The translations under genes and the position numbers were made by a program. Shown one piece after another: positions 10,895 through 22,916 of a DNA stretch of 64,000 nt; positions within the stretch are counted from its first letter, which is position 1, and each line of letters begins with the position of its first letter. The stretch is from Pochonia chlamydosporia 170. Lineage: Eukaryota > Ascomycota > Sordariomycetes > Hypocreales > Clavicipitaceae. A model generated the notes under the pieces. It had not been told where the DNA came from, ran no database searches, and saw only the letters and a program-made list of their open reading frames with translations. The stretch spans positions 1 through 64,000 of the forward strand of contig NW_019154043.1 of the NCBI RefSeq assembly GCF_001653235.2, read 5' to 3'.

Positions 10895-12489
10895 GAGCCT
10901 GTAAGGTGCACGCGCGCACGAGCAATACCCCGCTCTCTACCGCGTGTTACTGCCCCTTTGCCTGCATATTACCAGCGCTTTACACATACACATATAAGAG
11001 TAAGCTTTAGTCTTAAATGTAATATACCCTATTACTACTACCTAGCTTTATCTACTATTATTATAGTGCTTATTATAATTCTAAAGCTTCTCTTTAAGCT
11101 ACCTAAAAGTAATATAAAAACTAAAAGCATATAAAATACTCTTATGCCTATAGTATATTCCTAGCTAACCTTAAGTATAGTAAATACTATAGCTTCTATT
11201 TAAGAGATAGAGATTCCCCTTCTAATTAAGGTTAAATAGGTAGCTATATATACCTAAATTATATAGCTAGAAGAGCTATAAAAACTATAAGAAAAGAAGA
11301 ATTAGCTACTTTAGCTTATAAACTATATAAGTAGATATTTCTCTAGTAATACTCTTATAAGATACTACTAAGACTTCTAGAACTTCTTAGGTAGTAGTAG
11401 CTAAGAGATTAAGATTAAGAATATTATAGCTCTCTTCTATCTAACTAATTTATAAAAGCATAAGATCTAGATAAATAACCTAATTTATACCTTTAATAAA
11501 GTAAAGTATAAGTATTACTATAATTATTAGAAGATTCTCTTTATACTAGACTATATAACCTCTATATATAGAGTAAAATAGAACTAATACCTTAATAAAT
11601 AACTAGGTAGTAAGAGGGAAGACCTTAAGAATAACTAGGAAGAATTCTAAGTATAGACTCTTATCCTACTAAAAAATACTATAAACTAAAAGGCTTAGAT
11701 AGCTATACAGCTTAAAAAGGCTTAGCAGCTAGAGAGGTAAAGCCTAATAGACTTTAGTATCTATCTTAATTTACTAGAGAAATACCTAGAAAGACCTAGT
11801 AAGAAGGCTAGAGCTCTTATCTTCTTTATAAAACTTTACTTAGAGCTATAAGACTATATTAATCTATATACCTTTATAATAGAAATAACCTAAGAGAAAG
11901 TAGTATAATTAGCCTAGTAATTTTAGGATATAATGCTTAGAAAAGGGAAATAGAAATAAGAAGAAAGTCTTAATAAGAGATAAAGCTATAAGGCAAGTAA
12001 ATAATAGCATAAGAACTTACTAGAAAAATAGCTATTATTTCTCTTAACTATAATAGGAAGATACTAACTATCTAGCCTAAATAATATTAGGCTATCTTAG
12101 AAACCCTAGTATTATAACTATAAGAGTAAGAGATATTTATGCCTAGCTTATAATAAGCTACTTAAAGATACATAAAATACCCTAGAAAATAGCTAGAGGT
12201 AAAAGTAGCTACTCTTACTTTTACTATATAGAAAGAAGTACCTATAGGGTACTACTTTAAGAGCTAGATAATTATATAAGGCTAAAAAGCTATTAAAATA
12301 TATATAAACCTAGATAGCTATATAGCTATAAACCTTATAAGCGCCTAATTTATAAGATAATATAAGTTCTCTTAAGTAACTATAACCCCTTTTATTCTCT
12401 ATATAATTAGTAACCTTATAGTTTTCTACTATAGTATTTATAGAGTCTCTCTTACTGCTATTAACTCTTAAGAATAAGAGAAATAGTTA

Positions 12490-12600
12490 TCTATACTATA
12501 TAGGAATTAATATATAGGCCTAATAGTTTTACTACCTAGGCCTAACTCTTAACTAAGCCTAACTTTTAATATCTCTAATTTGCCTAAAATATTTCTATTA
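12490..12600 (-). mobile_element. inverted copy of a gypsy pol segment
   Basis: About 95 bases here are the reverse complement of 16256-16365, with only a few C/T or G/A differences. A second, oppositely oriented gypsy copy, more heavily mutated, therefore occupies part of 11-14.6 kb. Its ends cannot be set by eye. Confidence 0.5.
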
Positions 12601-14601
12601 AGCTCTAGAAATTCTACTACTTTAAGCCTAAGTACCTAGGCTTTATACTTACTTTATAGTAATAAGCTAAGCCTAGCTACTTTAATAAGTAAGATTAATA
12701 GCATTTAAGCTTATAAGCCTAAGAGCTTATTAAACTCTTTTTTTCTTTATTATATCTTCCCTCTTATAGTAGTTATTATACTAATTATATATATACTTAG
12801 ATTATTATACTATACTTTATACTATATAGTAATAGCTTTAAGTAGTATAATCTAGTTTATATATATATTTTTATCTTATATAATTTATAAGTAGTTATAT
12901 CTTTATAATATCTCTATCTATAAAGTAGAGCTTATAATATATTATACTTTATTAGAAGTAAAAGCCTAGTTCTAATAGCTAATATAACTAAAGTAAATAA
13001 CTATAATTAGGTTAATAACTTAGATATAGCTTGCTATATTATAAAAGCTAACTATAATTCTTAAATAGTTATATAACTAGTATTAGGTAATAATATAAAA
13101 TAGAAGATAATAATATACTTAATAACCTATTTGCCTTATATCTATAAATATTCTTAAGCTTTCCCTACCTATATAGCATATAAGGTTTACTTATACCTAA
13201 ATAGTAATTCTATTATAATTATAAGATTTATCTTTAGAATAACTTTTTCTCTAGATTACTATAAATATAATAAGTTAGAGTGCTTATACTAGGTCTAAAG
13301 CTTAATCTATTTGCCTTTAAGCTACCTAAATTACTATTATTACTACTATTTACCTCTTAGCCTCTAATAAGAATAAGAGTTAAGTTTAAATCTATAATAA
13401 ATATAGTATAAGAGATTATAGGTAAAGGCTAAAGGTTAACTATAGATCTTACTTAGTCTTATAAGTAGGTTTAAGTATAGTAAGAGAGATAGAGGTAATT
13501 ACCTTTAAGTTTAAAAGCTTATAACTCTCTACTATTATACTCTCTACTCTATATATTATCTATACTATTATACTAAGTATTACTAGCACCTAAGAGTATT
13601 AATTTATTGCTAAACTAATAGTCTCTATCTCTAGCTTAAGATCTAATTTTAAATCTAATTATACCTAGCAATCTAGTGCCTTTAGCTAATATTCTCTTTA
13701 ATTAGGTTAATACCTTTATAAAGAGTAATAGTTTTAGGATTATTTAATAGAATTAATATTCTTATAAGAGATAACTAATTAGATATTTTAATATAATTAT
13801 TTTAGGAAGCCTTAAGACTTAGAAAGCTATAGTCTTTAAGATTAAAGGTCTTAAAAATATAGATATAAATAGAAGATAACTACTAAAGCTTTAGAGAAGA
13901 GTAAGTAGCTTCTCTAGTAGTATAAAGATCTAAAATATTACTAGTATAACTATAAATAGAGTATTATAGTATCTATATATCCTTCTTATTAATGCCTTAA
14001 TATGCTAGTTAAGGCTACTATTAAATCTATAAGCTATTAAGCTAGTATATAGGCTAGTAATATAGCTGCTATTATTAAAGAGTATTACTCTAAGATAGCA
14101 CTTAGTTAGTAGGATATCTATAATACTTATTCTCTTATTAGTTAGAAGAAGCTTAATAGCTATATATCTACTATAGTACTAATTAAACTTTTTAATAAAA
14201 AGAAGATCCTATATATCTTAAAATAGGCTAATAATAATTTAAATAGGCTATTAGGTCTTATCTAGATATTTTCCTACTATTTATAAATATAGAAATAATT
14301 CCCTAAAGTATTAAGCCTTAATAATATATATAATACTAATTAATTTAAGCTTTCTTTATTTTAAGCTACTAGCTAAATATACCTTAGTATAATATTTAAT
14401 ACTATATTTAGCTTAATTAATAATAAGAGAAGAGAGAGGTTTTAATTTCTTATAGAGAGTATTAGTTAACTAATCTAGCAGTATTCTATTAGGTAACCTT
14501 ATATTATTATTACTAACTTTAATAAGTTAATAAAAGCTACCTTTAATAATTAATTTCTAAATATATAGTAATAGCTTTATATTTACTATATTCTTTTAAA
14601 T

Positions 14602-14828
14602 TATTATGGATTTAAGCGTAACGCTTAGATCTTAGGAAAGAAGGAGACAGGCACGTGGGGAGAGCTACCTAAGAACCCACTATAGGTCTAGACTAGAGCT
14701 TAACTAGACCCTATAAGGGTACTGCTAGGAACTATACTAACCCCTTTTAGTCTTCTTCTCTTCTCCTTTAAAGAAAAGCTACTATTAGTAACGCTAGTCC
14801 GCAGGAGCCCCTAGGCTAGTCCCTTACA
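14602..14828 (+). repeat. solo LTR-A with target-site duplication TAAAT
   Basis: A 227-base element beginning T(G/A)TTATGG and ending CCCTTACA, the TG...CA ends of an LTR with the first G mutated to A. It is flanked by perfect direct repeats TAAAT at 14597-14601 and 14829-14833. No internal region is attached, so it is a solo LTR left by recombination. An AAGCG-TAA-CGCTT inverted repeat lies near its 5' end. Confidence 0.9.
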
Positions 14829-14833
14829 TAAAT

Positions 14834-17800
14834 ATTCTACTTAATATAAAAATTAAGTAGATTAATAATTAACTAAATAGTAATAGCTCTAATAGTAGCT
14901 CTAATAATAATTAACTCTTATAGGTACTAATTATATAAAGTATAATAGATATATTATTAACTAGTATTTTATCTACTAGCAAAAAGATTTCTTATACCTA
15001 CTAAGATATTATTATTATATAGAGGCATATTATCTTTACTAAAATAAAGAGTATTTTTAAGTAAGTATAAAGAGATCTTTATAATAAGTTTAATAATTAA
15101 TACTTAGTTTTATAATATCTCTATAGAACTTATCTACCTATAAGAGCTTAATAGGCATACTATTATATTTATTACTATTATAACTTTAGTATCTATATTA
15201 CCTCTAGTATAAAAGTAAGTAATAATAATATTAAGAATTACCTACTAAATAGTATGAGCTACCTCTACTAACTTATTAAGGCAATATAGGATATAATATA
15301 TGACTAAGAAGGTATATTTTAGAATATATATAGAGAGAATAATATTCTTACTATCTCCTAGTATTAAAGCTTACTTAGAGACTATCTTAGTAAACTTTAA
15401 ATAACTATATTATTAAAAGGCCTTAGACTAATTATAAAGTAATACTATATTACTTATAAATTTATACCTATAGGAAAGAAACCTTTTTCTAGCTCTATTA
15501 GACTATATAATAATAATTATATAGTTTCTATTAAGCTTAGTATTTCTTACTATTATATAGTTTATAAAAAAATATTATCTATAATGCCTTTTACTAAGTA
15601 GAATATCTATTTATACTAGTAGCTATAGAAGATAGTATTATAAGATTTATACTAATAAATTCTTAACCCTAAAATTATAATTATACTATATAGAAGACTA
15701 AAGAATAGTAAAGAAGCTATCCTAAAATTACTAGCTATTATAATAAGTAGTTAATCTACTAGTTAGGCTACTAGCTAGCTTAGAAGCTAAGTATATAAGC
15801 AAAAGTAAGATTAGCTATAAGGCAGTCTAAATAAGTTAACTCTTATAAGAAAATAGAATATATTATAAGATAATAATAAAAAGGCTAAAGATATAAGCTA
15901 ATAATAGAAAGGTAGATTTACTATTATTCTATAAGCTAGTAAGGTAATAGAAGTATAATTAAGTAGTTAGAGATTATAGCTAAATATTTAGAGAATAAGA
16001 AGTTAATAGAAACTTACTATAAATAAAAAGTAAGATATAAATTATATTATAGTTAAGTAATAAAATAGATAATAGAGTATAATAGCAGAAAATATATTTT
16101 AATAGTATAATTATATAATAGTATATTATAGTAGTATTATACTAGTATATAAATAGTTTATAATAGACCTTATTATAATTAATTAATTAGTAGCTACTAT
16201 AGTAGCTATTAAGGTAGCTTAATTTACTGCCTTAGTCTAAAAGTACCTATAGACTATATAAATTTAGGCAAATTAGAGATATTAAAAGTTAGGCCTAGTT
16301 AAGAGTTAGGCCTAGGTAGTAAAACTATTAGGCCTGTGTATTAATTCCTATCTTAATAGGCTTTATTATAGGATTACTCTTAAGCTACTATAGTAGGTAA
16401 GAAGTTAACTTAATCCTAGTAATAGTAGACTAATATACTAAGTATTTTCTCTTTCTTTTTATACCTACTACTATTAATACTATAGGTCTTATAGAGCTCT
16501 TTTATAAGAAAGTTAAACTCTAATTTAGAGCTCTATAAAGGATTAAATCTAATAGAGAGCTAGTCTTTACTAGCTAATTCTAGGCTAACCTCTACTATAT
16601 ATTAAAGATAAAGTAAAGGCTATTTATAGCTTTTTACCTATAAACTAATAGGCAAATAGAGCAAATAAACTAGGTTATTAAGTATTATTTATACTACTTT
16701 ATAGAAGAGAAATAGGCTATCTAGTTATAACTACTACTATAAGCCTAATTTACTTATAATAATATAGTTAGTAGTACTATAGGCCTCTCTTCTTATTATA
16801 CCTTAATAGGCTATATACTAGAGTTTTACCTTACTCTTAAGGCTAAGAGTAATATAAGAGAGATTTTAAGCGTAAAAGTCTATACTTAAAAGCTCTATAA
16901 AGTATATAAGTAACTTAAGAGTTACTAGTAAAAAGCTATAAAAGTATAAGTAAAGTATTATAACTTATAGTATTAGCTACTTACTCTAAAGAGAGAAGAC
17001 TTAGTTATATTAGCTACTAAGAACCTCTAATTTAAGAAGAGAAAAAGAAAGCTAATTTCCTGCTATATTAGACTATTTTAGGTCCTTAAGATAGTAGGAA
17101 AATAAGTATATAGGATAGCTCTACTATAATAATATAGTTAGCTATATAATATATTTCCTATTATTATATTAGAACTATAGAAATATAGGTAAGATATAAG
17201 TAAAAAGGTACTCTTTATGCCTAAATTAAAAGATAATAAGAATAAGTATAAAGTAGAGAAAGTTAAGAACTAGAGAAACTTCTAAGAAGGTATCTTATAC
17301 CTAGTAAAATAGAAAGAATAGCCTGCTAAATATAACTAATAGGTTACTACTAAGAATATAGAAAATACTACTAGTATAATCTAAGTATTTAAGTAAGCCT
17401 AGGCAGGCTAAACTAGAGGAAAATATTACAGAAAATATAGTAAGAAGTAATAATAACTATAATAAAAGGTAGTACTTACTGCTATTAAAACTCTATTTTA
17501 AATCTAGCTCTTTAGGTATTTATTACTATAAATAAAAGCTATATATAATACTTCTAAAGAGAGAGTAAAGTAAGAGGAAAAGAGTTTATAGTAGACCCTT
17601 TAAGTTTATTACTACTCTCCTTTAGAGGGTATATATTCTCTTTCTTATTACTTGCCTTCTTAGTAAGAGAGTAAACCTAGTAAATAGCTATTACCTAGAA
17701 GTAATATCCTAGGTTATATAGGTATAAATAGAGAATTTAGCTATTCTTTTAGGCTAGTAACTCTTTCTTATAATTAGGCTATTAAAATATTAATAAGAAG

Positions 17801-18200
17801 CTATAAATTTATTAGGAAAGAGCTAACCTATACTTCTATAAAGTAGAGGTAAAAATTAAAAAACCTAAAGCTACTATTAGCTTATAATATACTACTAATA
17901 GATAGTAATAATAGGCTAAATTATAGCTATTAGTAAGTAAATTCCTAGAATTATTATAATAAAGCTATATACTTACTTAGCCTTAATAGCACTAGTAAGC
18001 CTAAAAGTAATATAATAGGTAGTCTCTATATAGTTAAAATTATATATAATTACTAGTAAAAGTCTAGTATAAAGCGCTTAGAACTTATCTAAGAAGAGAG
18101 AAGATCTATTATTTTTATCTTCTAAGTTTATTATAGCTATAACTAGCTCTTATAGCTAGTTTAAAATTACCTACTATAGTAGGTAGAGTCTATAATAAAA
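14834..18200 (+). mobile_element. RIP-mutated Ty3/gypsy retrotransposon pol
   Basis: Conceptual reading with stops recovers integrase-core features between about 16450 and 16950. These are GLIELFYKKV, then a FTS block, then a TNRQIEQINQVI block (canonical TDGQTERVNQxLE), then AQFTYNN (canonical AEFAYNN). Most breaks are TAG or TAA, as expected if TGG, CAG and CAA codons were mutated by RIP. Upstream sequence from about 14.9 kb is probably gag/RT but is too degraded to parse. Inactive. Confidence 0.6.
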
Positions 18201-18516
18201 TATTAGTAAATACTAGTAGAAAATAAGAGGAATCTAGGAGAATTATAGGCTTATAGGTATTACTATACTTTTTATACTAAGTATAGTATTTAGTAACCTT
18301 AATACTACCTTTAATAGTAGTAGACTTAAGAGGGAAATAGCATAATATCTAGAGAATATTACTCTTTTTAAGCGTGCTATTCTTAAACTTCTTAGCTATA
18401 GTATATAAATAATAAAGGCAGGTAAGCTTCTTAAAGGTAATAGTTATTATTTTAGAGGCAAATTAGTAGTATTATTAAGAGTAAATAGTATCTCTTTAGA
18501 AGCTTAGATTATATTA

Positions 18517-19139
18517 TGTGGGCGGAATTGCTCACACCTAGTAGCTTAACAAGGGATAGGAAAAAGGGACTTAGTGTTTTTATTTAATCTTATAGCTATC
18601 GCACAGATAAAAGGGAGGTTTTGCCCCCTCTAGCTAGATAACCCATAATTAACAGACTTAACCGCGATTTTCTTAACTAGAGCTATTTACTTAATGCATT
18701 TAATACTTATTTACTAAATCTCTTATTAACTAAGAGTACCTTTCTTTACTATAGGTTATATCTTATAAAGGTATACTACTAAATAATATTGCTAAGGTCT
18801 TTTAGAAAGACTAAAGTAATTAAGAATTAAATACTATTTAATCTAAGCAAGCAGGAGACTTTTAACTACCTAGTCTAAAAGCACTTTCCTTTGCTATATA
18901 CTATACCTCATAAAGGTATACCACCAAATAATATTAGGAAAATCTTCTAGAAAGACTAAAGCAATTAAGAATTAAATACTATTTAATCTAGGCAATTAGA
19001 AGGATTCTAACTATTTAGACTAAAGGGAAGTAATAATCTAGACTAAATTGCTAATAAGCTGCATGTAACTAAGGTATTACGCGGACCACTCTAAGCTCTT
19101 AGGTGTGTTTATTTTAGGCTAATAAAGTATTACTACACA
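18517..19139 (+). repeat. solo LTR-B with target-site duplication TATTA
   Basis: The element starts TGTGGGCGGAATTGCTCACA and ends in TACACA. It is flanked by perfect TATTA repeats at 18512-18516 and 19140-19144. The first bases form an imperfect palindrome (in the other copy GTGAGC-GGAATT-GCTCAC). An internal tandem duplication of roughly 140 bases (about 18745-18890 and 18890-19035) explains why this copy is longer than the one at 60.2 kb. Confidence 0.85.
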
Positions 19140-19144
19140 TATTA

Positions 19145-20900
19145 TACTGCTAACCTTTTATCTTATTATAGGGCTTATAACCTCTAGTCTAGTAATCTTT
19201 CTGCTTTATCTGCTCTTCTATATTATTCTAGCCTTAAAGAGCTTATCCCTTAGTAATAGTTATACTACTGCCTTAATATACTTATGTTTTTTTAGCTCTA
19301 TGCTACTTACTTAGTAGTATATTTGCCTCTTAAAGTTAGTTAACCTCTGCCTTTAAGAGAGCTATCTTATATATAATACTATATATTCTCTTAGTAATCT
19401 AGTCTATAGTAACTAAAATTAATATTAGTAACCTTTCCTAATAGTAACTAATTTATCTTTTAATATAGTTAGTGTATAAAGTTACCTCTATTAGATTATT
19501 TAGGGTCTTTAGAACCCACGCGTTTAGTAGCTCTAGTGTCTCTTTAACTAGCATTAGAGTTTATAGCCTTATATCTAGGCGTAATAAGACGCTTTTTAGA
19601 TTAAATAGAATAAGTTCTATGCCTTAAAAAGCTTCCTAAATATTTTCTCTTATTATTATAGCTTTAAATATGGTAAAAAACGCAGGGAAAAAGTTAGCCT
19701 TAGTAATATAGTATAACGGGCTAAGCCTAGTATTAGCTCGGCTTGCACTCTCGCCTTTATTCCCAGCCTTATTATTAGTAACCTCTAGCAATAAGCGAGA
19801 TTAGCAGAAGCAAGCTTATAAGGCTATAAGAGCTTTGCGAGCTCTTTCCTTATTGCTCTCCTTTTCCTTTTCTCCTTAGCTTTAGATACTTATTTAGAGT
19901 TACCTAGCTAGTTATTAATATACTCGCTTAGACTGTTACATATAGGTTATATATGCTCTTATAAGTCCTTTAATTTCTTTGCTATATGCCTTCTTAAGCA
20001 GCCTAAAATAGCTAATATCTAGTAGCTAAAGAATATAAGATAAATAAGATAGCATATCTAGCGTGATAATCTTATAGTCTTTATAGAATAACTTAAATGC
20101 AGTTAAGTAGTAGCTCTTATACCTATCTAGGATAAGAAGATAGTATGCGCTATAAGTTTAAGGCTAAGTAACTTTTTAAAGTACTAGATTTAATCTATAG
20201 CTTTCTTATTTATAGTCTAGCTATTATAAGTTATAGAGACTACCTAATCCTTTAGTAGCATACTATCTTTATACTAGTTTACTAGGTAATATTACCCTAT
20301 AATAATAATAAATAGTAGGATAGCCTCCCCTTAAGAATTAATAGATTAAATTACTAAAACCTATTCTCTATTACCTGGCTAAGTGTTATAGTCTAGCCCG
20401 ATTAGGCTATCGCGGGTGCTAGCCGCAGACATACTAGTTGCTTTCGGCCCTTTAGCTATTACGGCAAAAGAGTACAAATTAAACTAGTCTCTTATGACTG
20501 CTTAATCTAGCACTATACAGGCTCTCTCAGTTGCACACACAAGACTGGGCTTAAGCCTAGACCTTTACACTAAGCTAAGGTTAGCTTCCTATATCTATCT
20601 AAGCTTATAATAACTATAGTAGCTAAGATTATATCTATTATAAAGCTAGTCTTATTAAAGTTATAGAAATCCTTCTCTAAAATGCTATATTTTATAACTA
20701 TATTACATATAAGCTTAAACTAGTCTCTAATTAGCTTTAGATCTTTATATAAGACCTTCTAGTAGTTATATTTACGCGTAAAATATATAGTAAGCTCTTT
20801 ATAGCGCTTAATAAAGTTTAAAGCCTATTATAGTTATATAGAAGGCATATTATAATTTATAAGCAGTTAACTTGCTATATCTTATATACTCCTAAGCTAG
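19145..20900 (-). pseudogene. RIP-mutated pogo/Fot1-like transposase
   Basis: The reverse complement of 19190-19690 aligns along its length with the plus-strand sequence 43790-44275, which encodes the C-terminal part of a pogo/Fot1-type DDE transposase. This copy runs on the minus strand, is interrupted by the solo LTR-C at 19712-19940 and has no usable frame. The remainder up to about 20.9 kb is assumed to be the same element by position; I cannot parse its catalytic residues. Confidence 0.5.
19712..19940 (+). repeat. solo LTR-C with target-site duplication TATAG
   Basis: Begins TATAACGG (TGTAACGG with G mutated to A) and ends CTGTTACA, in perfect register with the copy at 22677. It is flanked by TATAG at 19707-19711 and 19941-19945. 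The insertion splits the pogo remnant, so it is younger than that element. Confidence 0.9.
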
Positions 20901-21851
20901 AGAGAAAATAATTATACATCTAGGTTAAGAATATACTAAATAATTATTAATTCCTCTAGATCTATTAGTTTTTATAAGTTAGGCATAGTATTATATTGCG
21001 CTATAGTGCTATTTAGATAAGTACTAAGTAAGCTATAACTAATATTATAGACCTTTATAATAGTTTAAATACTTTAGTTTAGGCCTCTTTAAAAAGCCTA
21101 ACTAGCTAAGATTATTTAACTTTCTTTGTCTTAAGATTCTATTTTTTTTAGGTAGAGAAATAGATATTTAAAGAATACTACTTCTATTTGGGTTATTAGG
21201 TAGCTAGCTTATTATAGTGGCTAGCTTGTTATGTACCCACGTTAGTTATATCTAAAAATAAAGCAATTTATAGTTTTATAACGTTATTATAACTATAACT
21301 ATAGATTTATAGTATATATACTATACTATAAACTAAACTATAAAAGGTAAACCTAAACTATAATTATAAGTAGGCTCTAAAAAGCTACACTAAAACTATA
21401 AGTAAACTCTAAGAACTATTCTAACTATACTACAAATAATGCTCTGCTGATATGTCTGCAGCTAGCACCTGCAATAGCCCAGTCAAGCTAGACTATAATA
21501 ATATTGTGATTTAAGTTAGACTATTATTCTATACACTCTATATTATTCTTACCGCCTAAATTCCGCCTTATATCTAGCTACTTTATAAGCTATAGCTAAT
21601 AATTTATAGAGTAGATATTATAAGGTTCTTACTAATATAGATATAGTTAGAAAGCGTTAGGAATTAATCTTAAGCAAATTTAAATAAATTTAATGCAGTC
21701 TAGTATTTATAAAAAACTTAACGTTAAAGATATTATAAATTGCATATATGCACTAGAATACAGTGGATATATAATGCGTTTAAGTGTTATAATAGTAGCA
21801 GAACTAGCTCTTTTCTATTGCGCTCTAAAATAGTATAACTCTAATGTACTG

Positions 21852-21930
21852 TTATGGATTTAAGCGTAACGCTTGGATCTTAGGAAAGAAGGAGACAGGT
21901 ACGTGGGGAGAGCTACCTAAGAAATCACTA
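21852..21930 (+). repeat. truncated LTR-A (5' end only)
   Basis: TGTTATGGATTTAAGCGTAA begins a match to LTR-A that breaks off after about 78 bases, where balanced-composition DNA of the next island starts. It marks the boundary of the AT block. Confidence 0.7.
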
Positions 21931-22219
21931 ATTCCCCTCTATATCGCATTTTGCAAACCCCCCTGACCAATAACAGAGATAATTATTATTATCATTCTTA
22001 CACTAGCAAAATAAACTAGTTAGTATTCTTTAGCTTTGGAATATATAGCCTCTTATCTATTAACTTACAGGCCCATATTCACCACAGGGGATTTCCTTAT
22101 ATTTATTCTCCCTCCTTTCTATTATACTACAGACACCATATTTAGGGCCGCCCGGGGGGTAGTAGCAGTACTAGTAGAGCACGATTTAGTTAGTTTATTG
22201 CTTAGCATTCGGTATTCTC

Positions 22220-22489
22220 TTAATTGCTAGCACGAACCCCAGGAAGTGGTTCCGCACTATAACGAACCCACGGGGAGTTCTTAAGCGGCCCCAGGCGGGC
22301 CACGTTGGTTGGCAAAGGCCTATCTAAACGACGCAACGGCCTATACGGCCTATACTTCGCCTTCGGTATCGCCCCAGTCCTTCGCGGCCGTCCACCCCGG
22401 GCAACCCCAGTCCTTCCCTTCCTCCCACTCCGGGCAGCCTCAATAAGGCTAGCAAACAGGGCCGTAACAAGAATTGCGATTAGCTTCAT
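22220..22489 (-). CDS. candidate small secreted cationic peptide
   Basis: A minus-strand ATG at 22489 opens an 89-codon frame ending in TAA. Residues 1-18 (MKLIAILVTALFASLIEA) are a textbook signal peptide: one Lys, a hydrophobic core, and a cleavable I-E-A site. The mature part of about 71 residues has 15 Arg and 4 Lys but only one Asp and one Glu, no Cys, and is rich in Gly and Pro, with RRTG/GRTG and RPYRPL-type repeats. I recognise no family. The coding region is GC-rich inside AT-rich flanks and lies between a truncated LTR-A and a solo LTR-C, a setting typical of fungal effector genes. A TATA-like motif sits about 110 bases upstream. A role as effector or antimicrobial peptide is inference only. 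Confidence 0.55.
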   Translation of the reverse strand: MKLIAILVTALFASLIEAARSGRKGRTGVARGGRPRRTGAIPKAKYRPYRPLRRLDRPLPTNVARLGPLKNSPWVRYSAEPLPGVRASN

Positions 22490-22600
22490 AATATTTGTAA
22501 GAGATAGAGAGATATATAACCTAGTATTGAGTTTATTAAACTTAATAGCTAGTTGGAGGAATAGAGGGGATACCAATATAGGTAGAGCGAGAAACTAGCT

Positions 22601-22610
22601 TATTTTTATA
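22601..22610 (-). promoter_or_regulatory. TATA-like box of the secreted-peptide gene
   Basis: On the minus strand this reads TATAAAAATA, about 112 bases before the ATG at 22489. A second TATATAT-like motif lies much closer to the ATG. Inference only. Confidence 0.3.
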
Positions 22611-22676
22611 CTTTTTTTTTAGTATACTTTTACCTTTTTAAATAGCGCTTAATATCTCGCAACTACAGGTGGCAAT

Positions 22677-22916
22677 TGTAACGGGCTGAGCCCGATGGTG
22701 GCTCGGCTTGCACTCTCGCCTTTGTCCCCAGCCTTGCTACTACTAACTTACTAGTAACCCCCAGCAACAAGCGAGATTAGCAGAAGCAAGCTTACAAGGC
22801 CACAAGAGCTCTGCGAGCTCTTTCCTTCTTATTCTCCTTTTCCTTTTCTCCTTAGCTTTAGATACTTGTTAATAGTTACCTAGCTAGTTGTTAATATACT
22901 CGCTTAGACCGTTACA
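22677..22916 (+). repeat. solo LTR-C with near-perfect target duplication
   Basis: A 240-base element with matching ends TGTAACGG and CCGTTACA. Flanks are GCAAT (22672-22676) and GCAAC (22917-22921), differing only by a C/T change. It is much less mutated than the 19.7-kb copy and is the best available LTR-C reference in the window. Confidence 0.88.

Larger units (their letters stand above)
10362..21851. other. RIP-mutated AT-rich transposon block
   Basis: Over 11 kb of very AT-rich DNA in which CA and TG dinucleotides are nearly absent and TA is very frequent; the line 12301-12360, for example, has no CA and no TG. No long frame survives, and coding remnants are broken by TAG and TAA. This is the expected outcome of RIP (C:G to T:A changes, CpA favoured) acting on repeats. 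It contains the gypsy, pogo and LTR pieces listed separately. Outside those I can identify nothing. Confidence 0.85.
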
